Positions 24,121 to 32,677 of a DNA stretch of 39,038 nt are shown piece after piece; position 1 is the stretch's first letter, and each line of letters begins with the position of its first letter. The translations under genes were made by a program, and so were the position numbers. The notes beneath the pieces are model-generated. The model was given only the letters and a program-made list of their open reading frames with translations. It searched no databases and was not told where the DNA came from. Origin of the DNA: CAZMMV01 sp964567475 (GTDB taxonomy: Bacteria > Bacillota > Clostridia > Tissierellales > Tissierellaceae). Location: contig CAZMMV010000009.1 in the NCBI GenBank assembly GCA_964567475.1, positions 1-39,038 of the forward strand, given 5' to 3'.

Positions 24121-25771
24121 ATGGGAAGAAAACCAAATAAATTAAAATTAATACCCTTAGGAGGACTGGGGGAAATAGGTAAAAATATCACTGTATTGGA
24201 ATATAAAAATGATATAATACTAATAGATTGTGGTATGACATTTCCAGAAGATGAAATGCTTGGAATTGATATTGTAATACCAGATATAAGCTATTTATTT
24301 AAAAATAAAAACAAAATAAGAGGGATAGTATTAACTCATGGACATGAGGATCATATAGGAGCATTACCTTATGTATTAAAGAGATTAAATATACCAATAT
24401 ACGGTACTAAATTAACCTTAGGATTGATAGAAGCAAAATTTAAAGAGCATAAGTTAAATGATGTTAGTCTAAATGTAGTTAAACATAAAGATGTAATAGA
24501 ATTAGGCTGTTTTAAAGTTGAATTTATAAAAACAGGACATAGTATACCTGATGCATCTGCATTAGCTATAACTACACCTGTAGGAGTTATTGTTCATACT
24601 GGTGACTTTAAAATAGATTATACTCCTATAAGTGGAGATGTAATAGATTTAAATAGATTTGCAGAATTAGGAGATAAAGGCGTAATGCTTTTAATGGCTG
24701 ATAGTACAAATGCTGAAAAACCAGGATATACAATGAGTGAAAGAACCGTTGGAAATACTTTCAGAGATATATTTATTAGTCATAAAGGAAGAATACTTGT
24801 AGCTACTTTTGCATCTAATATCCATAGAATTCAACAAATCATAAACGCTGCAGAAGAAAATGATAGAAAAGTGATACTTTCTGGAAGATCCATGCTAAAT
24901 AATATTGATGTAGCATTAGAATTAGGATATATAGATATAAAAGAAGGCACCCTAATAGATATAAAAGAAATGAATAAATATCCTAAGGATAAGATAACTT
25001 TAATAACTACTGGAAGTCAAGGAGAACCAATGTCCGCATTAACTAGGATTTCGGCTTCTGAGCATAGAAGAATAGAACTACAAGAAGACGATTTAGTTAT
25101 TATATCTGCAACACCTATTCCAGGAAATGAGAAAACAGTTTCTAAAGTAATCAATAATTTAGTTAAAAAAGGAACAAAAGTAATATATGAATCATTGGCG
25201 GATGTCCACGTATCTGGTCATGCTTGTCAAGANNNNNNNNNNTTCTTCAAATGTTTATTTTATGCCAGTTCATGGAGAATATAAACATTTGAAGAAACAT
25301 GCAGAAATTGCTGAGTCACTTGGTATGCCTAATGAAAACATATTCATTCTTAATAATGGAAATGTTTTAGAGTTTACTAAAGATAAAGCTAATCTTGCTG
25401 GAAATGTACCTTCAGGAAATATATTAGTTGATGGATTAGGTATAGGAGATGTAGGAAATATAGTTTTAAGAGATAGAAAACATTTATCTGAGGATGGTTT
25501 AATAGTAGTGGTAGTTACTATGAGCAAAAAAGAGGGAGTAGTAGTATCTGGTCCAGATATAATCTCTAGAGGTTTTGTATATGTAAGAGAATCTGAAGAT
25601 TTAATGGAAGAAATAAGAGATAGAGTAAAAGAAGTTCTTCTTGATTGTGAAAAGAGGAAAATTACAGATTGGGCAACTTTAAAATCTAATATAAGAGATA
25701 GTTTAAGAAACCATCTTTATGGTAAAATTAAAAGAAATCCAATGATACTGCCAATTATAATGGAAGTTTAA
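24121..25771 (+). CDS. rnj: ribonuclease J, interrupted by an assembly gap
   Basis: A metallo-beta-lactamase/beta-CASP ribonuclease for 5' exonucleolytic mRNA decay and rRNA maturation. The zinc motif HxHxDH is THGHEDHIGALPY near residue 75. GHSIPDASALA, HTGDFKIDYTP and DSTNAEKPGYT follow, then ATFASNIHR of the beta-CASP insert. After DVHVSGHACQ come ten Ns at 25233-25242, and the frame resumes at YFMPVHGEYKHLKKH. About 13 residues should lie between Gln and that Tyr, but the 25 bases present are too few and not a multiple of three. The gap length is therefore a placeholder and the gene is probably intact in the organism. The C-terminus is complete. The ribosome site is AAGGAG. Confidence 0.93.
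25233..25242. other. assembly gap (10 N)
   Basis: Ten Ns inside the RNase J gene. The 16 bases directly after it (25243-25258) are a perfect inverted copy of 25281-25296, and they do not encode the residues expected before YFMPVHGEY. They look like a fold-back artefact at a contig end. Confidence 0.95.
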
Positions 25772-25805
25772 AAAAACCCTGGTATAGATTTATGCCAGGG
25801 TTTTT
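25772..25805 (+). terminator. RNase J terminator
   Basis: AAAAACCCTGGTATA pairs with TATGCCAGGGTTTTT (one wobble) around a four-base loop, immediately after the stop. Confidence 0.93.
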
Positions 25806-25864
25806 GGTATAATAATGTAGATAATAAAATTGATGCTATTTGAAAGATGATAAGGAGGTGTATT

Positions 25865-26164
25865 ATGGGTTTAAGATTATTATTATATTTAGGACTATTA
25901 TTATTAGGTGGTATAATAGGGAATAAGGGAAAAGTGAGCGAAAAGATTGAAAAGAATTTAGGTAGAATACAAACTTTTTTCCTATTAGCTTTATTATTCT
26001 TCATGGGAGTTACTATTGGAATAAATGATGAAATTATTTCTAATTTACTTTCTATTGGATTTAAAGCAGGAATCATAGCAGTATTTACAGTAGTATTTAG
26101 TATAATAGCTGTATATGTAGTCAATAAGATATTTAAATTGGAGGTAGATAAAAGTGAGTCTTAA
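25865..26164 (+). CDS. lysO: LysO-family exporter, N-terminal part as a separate gene
   Basis: A 99-residue membrane protein with three hydrophobic segments (residues 3-18, about 41-57 and 70-90). It corresponds to the N-terminal DUF340 portion of LysO/YbjE, the E. coli lysine exporter of about 300 residues. ATG 25865 has a strong AAGGAGGTG; the frame is open a little further upstream without a better start. Its last 11 bases overlap the second LysO gene, which supplies the remaining membrane segments. The two products together match one full LysO. Substrate specificity is inferred from the family. Confidence 0.85.
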   Translation: MGLRLLLYLGLLLLGGIIGNKGKVSEKIEKNLGRIQTFFLLALLFFMGVTIGINDEIISNLLSIGFKAGIIAVFTVVFSIIAVYVVNKIFKLEVDKSES

Positions 26165-26759
26165 AATATTAGCATCAGTATTTGCTGGTACGATTTTGGG
26201 TTATTTGTTTCTTCCAGCTAGTATTCAGTCTAGTTTAGGAATAGCAATTGACCTAGGTCTTATGTTATTATTATTTTTTGTAGGAATTGATATAGGAAAA
26301 CAAAAAGGTATATATGAGAAAATAAAAAAAATAGGATTTAAGGTTTTATTAGTACCTGTTGCAATTATAATAGGTAGTTTAGGCGGAGCTATGTTATCTG
26401 GTGTGCTATTTCTTAAGATGCCTATCAATGAAGCAGGTGCTGTAGGAGCAGGTTTGGGATGGTATAGCCTAAGTTCAACTATGTTGTTGGCAGATGGGTA
26501 TCTAGAGCTTAGTGCATTAGCCTTTTTATCTAATGTTATTAGAGAAATTATAGCTTTAGTTTCTATTCCATTAGTAGCAAAGTACATAGGAAATATAGAA
26601 GCCATAGCTCCTGCGGCAGCTATGGGTATGGATACATGTTTGCCAGTAATATCTAAAGCTACAGATCCTCAAACTACAATTGTATCTTTTATAACAGGTG
26701 TAATATGTACTTCAAGTGTACCTATATTATTACCAATTATATTAAATTTTAAATTTTAA
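26154..26759 (+). CDS. lysO: LysO-family exporter, C-terminal part
   Basis: A 201-residue membrane protein matching the larger C-terminal part of LysO (COG2431). Conserved segments are LGLMLLLFFVGIDIGKQKG, GAVGAGLGWYSLSSTMLLADG with its polar intramembrane residues, and AAAMGMDTCLPVISKATDPQTTIVSF. It starts at GTG 26154, overlapping the upstream gene by 11 bases with a frame change and with GGAGG upstream, so the two halves are made in a coupled way. This split is not a sequencing frameshift, because each part has its own complete start and stop context. Confidence 0.85.
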   Translation: MSLKILASVFAGTILGYLFLPASIQSSLGIAIDLGLMLLLFFVGIDIGKQKGIYEKIKKIGFKVLLVPVAIIIGSLGGAMLSGVLFLKMPINEAGAVGAGLGWYSLSSTMLLADGYLELSALAFLSNVIREIIALVSIPLVAKYIGNIEAIAPAAAMGMDTCLPVISKATDPQTTIVSFITGVICTSSVPILLPIILNFKF

Positions 26760-26794
26760 AATGATTAGATTGAATTTACAAAAGGAGACAAGAA

Positions 26795-27286
26795 ATGGAT
26801 ATAAAATACTTAACTAAGGCTAGTTTAATAGCTGCAATATATATAATTTTAATTTTAATACAAATGTTACCTTTTCCAATAATGGGGTTAACTTTTGGAC
26901 CTATTCAATTGAGAATAGCAGAAGGTTTGACTCTTTTACCTTTAGTAGAGTCTGCGGCAGTGCCAGGATTATTTGTAGGATGTTTAATATCTAATTTACT
27001 ATTAACTCCTTATGCTGGGTTTGGATTAGTAGATATAGTAGGGGGTAGCTTGGTAACTCTTGTTGCTGCTTATTTAACTAGTAAAATGAAAAGCAAAACT
27101 ATGGGAATGATTCCACCTGTACTATTAAATGGATTAATTGTATCTATATGGGTATCATATCTTACAAAGGTTCCCTATCTATTAACAGTACTTGGTATAG
27201 GAGTAGGAGAATTTATTTCTGTAGCTGTATTTGGTAACATAATATTATCAGTATATAAAAAGGCAACTAACTTAAAAGAATATTAA
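26795..27286 (+). CDS. queT: QueT family transporter (queuosine precursor ECF S-component)
   Basis: A 163-residue membrane protein with about five hydrophobic segments. FPIMGLTFGPIQLRIAEGLTLLPL, FVGCLISNLL and GFGLVDIVGGSLVTL match the QueT family, the substrate-binding component of energy-coupling-factor importers for the queuosine precursor preQ1. The ribosome site AAAAGGAG precedes the ATG. No preQ1 riboswitch is visible in the 35-base gap upstream. The shared ECF module genes are elsewhere. Confidence 0.88.
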   Translation: MDIKYLTKASLIAAIYIILILIQMLPFPIMGLTFGPIQLRIAEGLTLLPLVESAAVPGLFVGCLISNLLLTPYAGFGLVDIVGGSLVTLVAAYLTSKMKSKTMGMIPPVLLNGLIVSIWVSYLTKVPYLLTVLGIGVGEFISVAVFGNIILSVYKKATNLKEY

Positions 27287-27304
27287 AATAACTAGAGGTG
27301 TATT

Positions 27305-28357
27305 ATGGAAAAAACTAAGAAAAGAAAAACAAATAAATTTAAAAACAAATTTGCTATTCTTATTGTGCTTCTTATAGTAGGATTTTTTATGGCTAGGAAT
27401 TATTATGAAGAAGCTATTGGACCTATGAATGAAGAAAATCCTTCTGAAGTTAATGTCAATATACCCGCATCCAGTACTACAAATTATATTGCTGATATAC
27501 TACATGATGAAGGTTTAATTAAAAATACTCTTGTGTTTAAGTATAAAATCAAAAATAGAAATGTAGCCAGTAGGTTAAAGGCTGGAGAGTATACATTATC
27601 AACTGATATGGATTTAGATACAATAATAGATGTCATTGTAAAAGGTACAAAAAGCACTGATACTGTTAGGTTTACTATTCCAGAAGGTTATGAAATGAGA
27701 GAAATAGCGGATAGACTAGAGAAGGAAGGATTAATAAACAAAGAAGTATTTTTAGAATTAGTAGATAGAAAAGAAAATTTTGAAGATAAATATGAGTTTT
27801 TAAAAGAATTAGATAAGGAGCAAAATTTAGAGGGATTTTTATTTCCTTCTACTTATGAAATATATATAGGTACAAGTGAAGAAGAGATTATAGAAAAAAT
27901 GTTAAGCCAATTTGAAAAAATATATAATAGTGAAATAAAGGAAAAATCTAAAGAATTTGATTTAACATTAAATCAAATAGTAGCTTTAGCTTCTATAATC
28001 GAAAGAGAGGGAAAACTGGACAAGGAAAGGCCTATTATGTCAGCAGTGTTTCATAATAGATTAGAAGATGGCATGTTGTTACAGTCCTGTGCAACTGTGC
28101 AATATATAATAGGAGAGAGAAAGCCAGTCTTAAGTACTGAAGATACAGAAATAAATTCACCCTTTAATACTTATAAAAACGCAGGGTTACCACCTGGCCC
28201 TATAGCTTCACCAGGTGAAATATCTTTAATAGCTTCAGTAAATCCAGCAGATGTAGATTATAAATATTTTCTACTAACTGGAAGAGATGGTTCGCATACA
28301 TTTTCTAGAACTTACGATGAGCACAAAAATGCAAAGAAAAACATGATAAGGGATTGA
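27305..28357 (+). CDS. mltG: endolytic murein transglycosylase MltG (YrrL)
   Basis: A 350-residue YceG-like protein. A lysine-rich N-terminus is followed by one membrane anchor (about residues 16-32), a LysM-like subdomain and the catalytic domain. The catalytic Glu is expected in ALASIIEREGKLDKERP, followed by VFHNRL, CATVQYIIG, SPFNTYKNAGLPPGPIASPG and the C-terminal YFLLTGRDGSHTFSRTYDEH. MltG cuts nascent glycan strands and helps end their elongation. Its place between queT and trmR corresponds to yrrL in Bacillus. Confidence 0.95.
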   Translation: MEKTKKRKTNKFKNKFAILIVLLIVGFFMARNYYEEAIGPMNEENPSEVNVNIPASSTTNYIADILHDEGLIKNTLVFKYKIKNRNVASRLKAGEYTLSTDMDLDTIIDVIVKGTKSTDTVRFTIPEGYEMREIADRLEKEGLINKEVFLELVDRKENFEDKYEFLKELDKEQNLEGFLFPSTYEIYIGTSEEEIIEKMLSQFEKIYNSEIKEKSKEFDLTLNQIVALASIIEREGKLDKERPIMSAVFHNRLEDGMLLQSCATVQYIIGERKPVLSTEDTEINSPFNTYKNAGLPPGPIASPGEISLIASVNPADVDYKYFLLTGRDGSHTFSRTYDEHKNAKKNMIRD

Positions 28358-28361
28358 TTTA

Positions 28362-29006
28362 GTGGTCAATATAAATGAGGAATATATAGATGAATATATA
28401 AGAATGCTACTTCCAATGAAGGAAAGCTTAAAAATCATGGAAAATTATGCTGAGGAAAATCATGTACCTATTATTCAACCGGAAGTAGCTCAATTATTAA
28501 GGATCTTGTTAAAAATAAATAAACCTAAGAACATCTTAGAAATAGGTACAGCGATTGGATATTCAGCCATAATTATGGCTAATAATACATCTAAAGAAAC
28601 TAAAATTATTAGTATCGAAAGACGAAATGATATGGTGAAATTAGCAGAGGAAAATATAAAAAAACATGATTATTCTAATAAGATAGAAATCTTAGAAGGA
28701 GATGCAATAGAAGTTATTCCCACTTTAAAAAATAAATATGATTTTATATTTTTAGATGCAGCTAAGGGACATTATATGGATTTTTTTACTGAATCCATGA
28801 GTTTGTTAGAAGTAGGGGGGATTATCGTATCAGATAATGTCTTATTTAAAGGAATGGTAGCTTCTGATAATTTAGTTATTAGGAGAAAGAAGACTATAGT
28901 AAAAAGACTGAGGGAATTTTTACGTTATATAAATGAGATTGAAGGTTATACATCCTCTGTTATACCAATTGGTGATGGACTAGCGATAACATATAAGGAG
29001 GAATAA
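28362..29006 (+). CDS. trmR: tRNA 5-hydroxyuridine methyltransferase (YrrM, O-methyltransferase)
   Basis: A 214-residue SAM-dependent O-methyltransferase of the caffeoyl-CoA type. The SAM loop is ILEIGTAIGYSAIIM, the metal-binding acid lies in DFIFLDAAKGHY, and VSDNVLFKGMV follows. In Bacillus TrmR (YrrM) methylates 5-hydroxyuridine at position 34 to 5-methoxyuridine in several tRNAs. The adjacent U32-family gene makes the 5-hydroxyuridine, which strongly supports this assignment. The start is GTG 28362, four bases after the mltG stop. Confidence 0.9.
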   Translation: MVNINEEYIDEYIRMLLPMKESLKIMENYAEENHVPIIQPEVAQLLRILLKINKPKNILEIGTAIGYSAIIMANNTSKETKIISIERRNDMVKLAEENIKKHDYSNKIEILEGDAIEVIPTLKNKYDFIFLDAAKGHYMDFFTESMSLLEVGGIIVSDNVLFKGMVASDNLVIRRKKTIVKRLREFLRYINEIEGYTSSVIPIGDGLAITYKEE

Positions 29007-29009
29007 ACG

Positions 29010-30239
29010 TTGGAAAAGATAGAGTTATTGGCACCAGCAGGAGATTTACAAAAATTAAAAATGGCAATAGCCTATGGTGCAGATGCAGTATATCTTGGTG
29101 GAGAAAGTTTTGGATTAAGAAAGTCTTCTAAAAATTTTTCTATTGATGAAATAAAAAAGGCTATTGATTTTGCTCACGAAAGAGGTAAAAAAGTATATAT
29201 AACACTTAATATTGTGCCTCATGATAAAGATATGCAAGGTTTAGAAGAATATTTAACAGATTTGAAAAATATAAATGCAGATGCAGTCATTGTATCAGAT
29301 CCAGGAATTTTTGCTGTAGTTAAAAGAACAATTCCAGATATGCCTATACATATAAGTACTCAAGCATCTGTAACTAATTATGAAACAATAATGTTTTGGT
29401 ATGATTTAGGAGTTAGAAGGATAGTGTTAGCTCGTGAGTTATCTTTTAAAGAAATAGAAGAGATAAGTAAAAAATTACCAAAGGATTTAGATTTAGAAGC
29501 TTTTGTTCATGGTGCAATGTGCATGAGTTATTCAGGAAGATGTCTAATTAGTAATTATATGACAGGAAGAGATGCAAATATGGGAGATTGTGCTCATCCT
29601 TGCAGATATAAATATAACTTAGTAGAAGAAACACGACCAGGTCAATATTTTCCTGTTTTTGAAGATGAAAATGGAACTTATATTATGAATTCTAAGGATC
29701 TTTGTATGATAAAATTCATACCAGAACTTGTGAAATCAGGTATTAAAAGTTTTAAAATAGAAGGTAGAGTAAAGAGTTCATACTATGTTGCTACGGTTAT
29801 TAGAGCATATAGAATGGCTATAGATGAATATTATAAAGATCCGGAAAACTATAAGATGGATGAAGATTTATTAAAAGAAATAAGAAAAGCTAGTCACAGA
29901 GATTTTACCACAGGTTTTTATCTTGGAAAACCTACTAGTGATGCACAAGTATATGATACTTCTTCATATCTTAGAGGATATGATTTTACTGGATTAATAT
30001 TGGATTATGATGAAAAAACAAAAATTGCTACAGTAGAGCAGCGAAATAGAATGTTTGTAGGGGATGAAATTGAAGTTTTTGGACCAAACAAAAAACATTT
30101 TACTCAAGTTATTCAACAAATGTGGGATAAAAATATGGATAAAATAGATGTAGCTCCTCATCCACAGCAAGAGATTAAAATCTTAATGGATTATCCTGTA
30201 CAAGCTATGGATATGATGAGAAAAGAAAGGGAGGACTAG
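29010..30239 (+). CDS. U32 family protein, tRNA 5-hydroxyuridine synthesis (YrrO/TrhP2-like)
   Basis: A 409-residue U32 'peptidase' family protein. It opens with KIELLAPAGDLQKLKMAIAYGADAVYLGG and has the cysteine-bearing region AMCMSYSGRCLISNYMTGRDANMGDCAHPCR, which binds an Fe-S cluster in this family. Family members YegQ/TrhP and Bacillus YrrN/YrrO hydroxylate U34 of tRNA using prephenate-derived chemistry. Its length matches the longer Bacillus protein YrrO; a separate YrrN-like gene is not present here. It starts at TTG 29010 behind AAGGAGG and sits between trmR and udk as in Bacillus. Confidence 0.9.
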   Translation: MEKIELLAPAGDLQKLKMAIAYGADAVYLGGESFGLRKSSKNFSIDEIKKAIDFAHERGKKVYITLNIVPHDKDMQGLEEYLTDLKNINADAVIVSDPGIFAVVKRTIPDMPIHISTQASVTNYETIMFWYDLGVRRIVLARELSFKEIEEISKKLPKDLDLEAFVHGAMCMSYSGRCLISNYMTGRDANMGDCAHPCRYKYNLVEETRPGQYFPVFEDENGTYIMNSKDLCMIKFIPELVKSGIKSFKIEGRVKSSYYVATVIRAYRMAIDEYYKDPENYKMDEDLLKEIRKASHRDFTTGFYLGKPTSDAQVYDTSSYLRGYDFTGLILDYDEKTKIATVEQRNRMFVGDEIEVFGPNKKHFTQVIQQMWDKNMDKIDVAPHPQQEIKILMDYPVQAMDMMRKERED

Positions 30240-30243
30240 TATT

Positions 30244-30864
30244 TTGAAGAGACCACTGCTTATTGGAATAACCGGAGGTACAGGCTCAGGTAAATCAACG
30301 GTGTCCAAAGAAATTCTCAAGAGTATACATGAAAAAAGGATTACAATTATACAGCAAGATTCATATTACAAAGATCAATCAAATTTAAGTTTTGATGAAA
30401 GAGTGAAAACGAATTATGATCACCCTTTTGCTTTTGATAATAAATTACTCACACAACATTTAAAGGATTTATTAGATAATAAATCTATTGAAAAACCTAT
30501 TTATGACTTTGAAAATCATAATAGAAAAAAAGAAACAATAACTGTTGAACCCAAGGATATAATAATTCTAGAAGGAATCTTAATTCTTTATCAAGAAGAA
30601 TTAAGAAATCTTTTAGATATTAAGATTTTTGTAGATACTGATTCAGATGTTAGAGTAATAAGACGTATATTGAGGGATATTAAGGATAGAGGTAGGACAT
30701 TAGACTCTGTTGTTTTGCAATATATGAATACAGTAAGGCCTTCTCATCTTCAATTTATAGAGCCTTCTAAAAGATATGCAGATATAATAATTCCAGAAGG
30801 TGGATATAATAAAGTTGCTATAGATATTTTAGTTACAAAAATAAAATCAATTTTAGAAAATTAA
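30244..30864 (+). CDS. udk: uridine kinase
   Basis: A 206-residue P-loop kinase that phosphorylates uridine and cytidine in pyrimidine salvage. The Walker A motif is GITGGTGSGKST (residues 8-19). DSYYKDQSNLSFDERVKTNYDHPFAFD is the nucleoside-binding signature, and RRILRDIKDRGR is the lid with its arginines. It starts at TTG 30244, eight bases after a GGGAGG that lies in the end of the upstream gene. It closes the conserved trmR-U32-udk block. Confidence 0.95.
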   Translation: MKRPLLIGITGGTGSGKSTVSKEILKSIHEKRITIIQQDSYYKDQSNLSFDERVKTNYDHPFAFDNKLLTQHLKDLLDNKSIEKPIYDFENHNRKKETITVEPKDIIILEGILILYQEELRNLLDIKIFVDTDSDVRVIRRILRDIKDRGRTLDSVVLQYMNTVRPSHLQFIEPSKRYADIIIPEGGYNKVAIDILVTKIKSILEN

Positions 30865-30869
30865 ATTAT

Positions 30870-30912
30870 AATCTCTCTAAAAGTGGAGACACTTATATTA
30901 GGGAGGTTTTTT
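30870..30912 (+). terminator. hairpin whose 3' arm contains the next gene's ribosome site
   Basis: AATCTCTCTAA pairs with TTAGGGAGGTT (two wobbles), with a nested AAGTG/CACTT hairpin, followed by a run of six Ts. It works on paper as the udk terminator. The GGGAGG in its 3' arm (30901-30906) is also the ribosome site of the downstream transpeptidase gene. Confidence 0.75.
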
Positions 30913-30915
30913 ATT

Positions 30916-32550
30916 TTGAAAAGATATAAAAGAAATATTATACATAAAAGAATAAAGTATTGTAAATTTATGGCCTTTATAGTTTTTATAGGATTACTGG
31001 TAAGATTATATAATATACAGATTTTAGATAAAAACAATTTGAAATTAGCAAGTTTAAAACAAAGAAGTAAGGAAATAATATTGAATTCAAAAAGAGGACC
31101 TATATTTGATAGAAATTTAGTGCCTTTGACTGATGATAATGTATTTAGAGTTCTTATATTTAAAAAAGAAAAATTGCTAAAAGATGAAAAATTATTGAGA
31201 ACAATAAAAGAGAATACAAGCTTATCCAGTAGAGAGCTAAGAAGTGTATTAAATTCTCCTAATATTTTAATAGAAATCCCAATTAATAAAGATTTAATAA
31301 TAGCAGAAGATAAAGATATATTAACAACTAACAAAGTAAATAGATATTCAGATAAAGCCTTGCTATCTCATGTAATAGGATATATTAATGATTCACAAAA
31401 TAAAGGTGAAACTGGAATAGAGAAAAGCTATGATGAATTTCTAAATAAGACAGATAAAAAATCATTATTTGTAGAGTATGATAAAAATAGGTCTGTAATT
31501 TTAGGTAACGAGTACTATGTAGATAATTCTACATTACCTACTGATCCAACAGGAGTTCAGCTGACTATAGATTATAATATTCAAAGTTTAGTTGAAGATA
31601 TACTAGATAGAAAGAAAATAAAAGGGGCAGTTATAGTCACGGAAGCAAAAACAGGAGAAATCCTTAGTTTAGCAAGTAGGCCAAATTTCGATCAAAATCA
31701 TATGAAAGATTATTTTACAAGAGATGATATGGCTTTATACAACAAAGCTATACAAGTGTCCTATCCTCCAGGTTCAATATTTAAAATAGTAGTATTCTTA
31801 GCAGCTGTAGAAGAGGATTTAAATTTTTTGGATAAAGAATTTCATTGCAAGGGAAATGAAATTATAAATAATGTAGAAATAAAATGCAATAGTCTTCATG
31901 GAGACCTTAGTTTAACAGAAGGTTTTGCTAAATCTTGTAATTCTGTTTTTATACAAATGGGTAAGGAAATTGGCAGTAAAAAGATTATAGATATGGCAGA
32001 AAGATTAGGATTTGGAAATAAGATAAATATAGGTTTAACAGAAGAAATAGAAGGTTTATTGCCACAGGATGACGATCTTTTAGGAGCTGCAATAGGTAAT
32101 ATTTCCATAGGTCAGGGTAAGATACAGGTAACACCTTTACAGATTACCAATATGCTTTTAACAATAGTAAATGATGGTATGCAAAAAGATATGAGTATAG
32201 TCAAGGGAATAACTAATAAAGATGGAATTATTATAAAACCTTATAATAAGGAAGAAGATAAATTTATAGTAGCAAAAGATATTGTTCAAACAATAAAAAA
32301 ACCACTTGAAGAAGTATTAATAAGTGGAACAGCAAGGAGACTAGATTTAAATGAAATAGGAGCTGCCGGTGGAAAAACAGGCTCTGCTGAAGGATCCTTA
32401 AATGGTAAGAAGGCTGTACATGGATGGTTTACAGGATATTATCCAAAGGATGACCCTCAGTATGTAATAACTGTTTTAGTAGAAGATGGAAGGTCTGGCT
32501 CATTATCAGCAGCTCCTATCTTTGAAGAAATATGTAAAAAAATAAATTAG
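30916..32550 (+). CDS. penicillin-binding transpeptidase (FtsI/PbpA-like class B PBP)
   Basis: A 544-residue class B penicillin-binding protein. One N-terminal membrane anchor spans about residues 15-34 (FMAFIVFIGLLVRLYNIQ). The dimerisation domain opens with SKRGPIFDRNLVPLTDDN. The transpeptidase has its active-site Ser-x-x-Lys in YPPGSIFKIVVFLAAVE, the SxN motif in AKSCNSVF and the KTG triad in GGKTGSAEG. There is no PASTA domain, and it is shorter than vegetative PBP2 proteins. Its neighbour sigK and its missing PASTA domain make a sporulation cell-wall role possible, but that is inference. TTG 30916 is chosen because GGGAGG is nine bases upstream; the frame extends 11 codons further. Confidence 0.92.
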   Translation: MKRYKRNIIHKRIKYCKFMAFIVFIGLLVRLYNIQILDKNNLKLASLKQRSKEIILNSKRGPIFDRNLVPLTDDNVFRVLIFKKEKLLKDEKLLRTIKENTSLSSRELRSVLNSPNILIEIPINKDLIIAEDKDILTTNKVNRYSDKALLSHVIGYINDSQNKGETGIEKSYDEFLNKTDKKSLFVEYDKNRSVILGNEYYVDNSTLPTDPTGVQLTIDYNIQSLVEDILDRKKIKGAVIVTEAKTGEILSLASRPNFDQNHMKDYFTRDDMALYNKAIQVSYPPGSIFKIVVFLAAVEEDLNFLDKEFHCKGNEIINNVEIKCNSLHGDLSLTEGFAKSCNSVFIQMGKEIGSKKIIDMAERLGFGNKINIGLTEEIEGLLPQDDDLLGAAIGNISIGQGKIQVTPLQITNMLLTIVNDGMQKDMSIVKGITNKDGIIIKPYNKEEDKFIVAKDIVQTIKKPLEEVLISGTARRLDLNEIGAAGGKTGSAEGSLNGKKAVHGWFTGYYPKDDPQYVITVLVEDGRSGSLSAAPIFEEICKKIN

Positions 32551-32622
32551 TTTAATATGAGGGAAATAGTTAAAGATAATTGTAAGAATGCATAAGGAAT
32601 ATAAGAATTATATAAACAGGAC

Positions 32623-32677
32623 TTGCACATTTACACCCCTTCATACATATAATATTATATGTATGGAGGGGTGTAAA
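32623..32677 (+). promoter_or_regulatory. 48-bp palindrome with promoter-like motifs abutting the sigK start
   Basis: Bases 32630-32653 and 32654-32677 are inverted complements with one mismatch (A/G), ending exactly before the TTG start. The right arm contains the ribosome site GGAGGGG (32665-32671). The left arm contains CATACAT (32642-32648), resembling a sigma-E -10. It overlaps CATATAATA (32646-32654), which fits the sigma-K pattern CATA-N3-TA with AC 17 bases upstream. TTGCAC plus TATAAT with a 19-base spacer is a weaker sigma-A reading. Confidence 0.65.

Noticed and set aside
24121..25771. RNase J as a frameshifted pseudogene or two genes
   Set aside because: The break coincides with ten Ns and a fold-back repeat; both protein parts are otherwise conserved, so it is an assembly gap.
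26760..26794. preQ1 riboswitch before queT
   Set aside because: The gap is only 35 bases and contains no C-rich loop or A-rich tail arrangement typical of that aptamer.
30861..31334. Minus-strand ORF of 157 residues over the transpeptidase gene
   Set aside because: It is the shadow of a clearly coding plus-strand frame and has no family resemblance; the same applies to minus-strand frames over oraE, lysO and ireB neighbours.
32588..32677. Longer sigK start at 32588
   Set aside because: No ribosome site; it would translate through the palindrome, and TTG 32678 gives an N-terminus that aligns with Bacillus pro-sigma-K.
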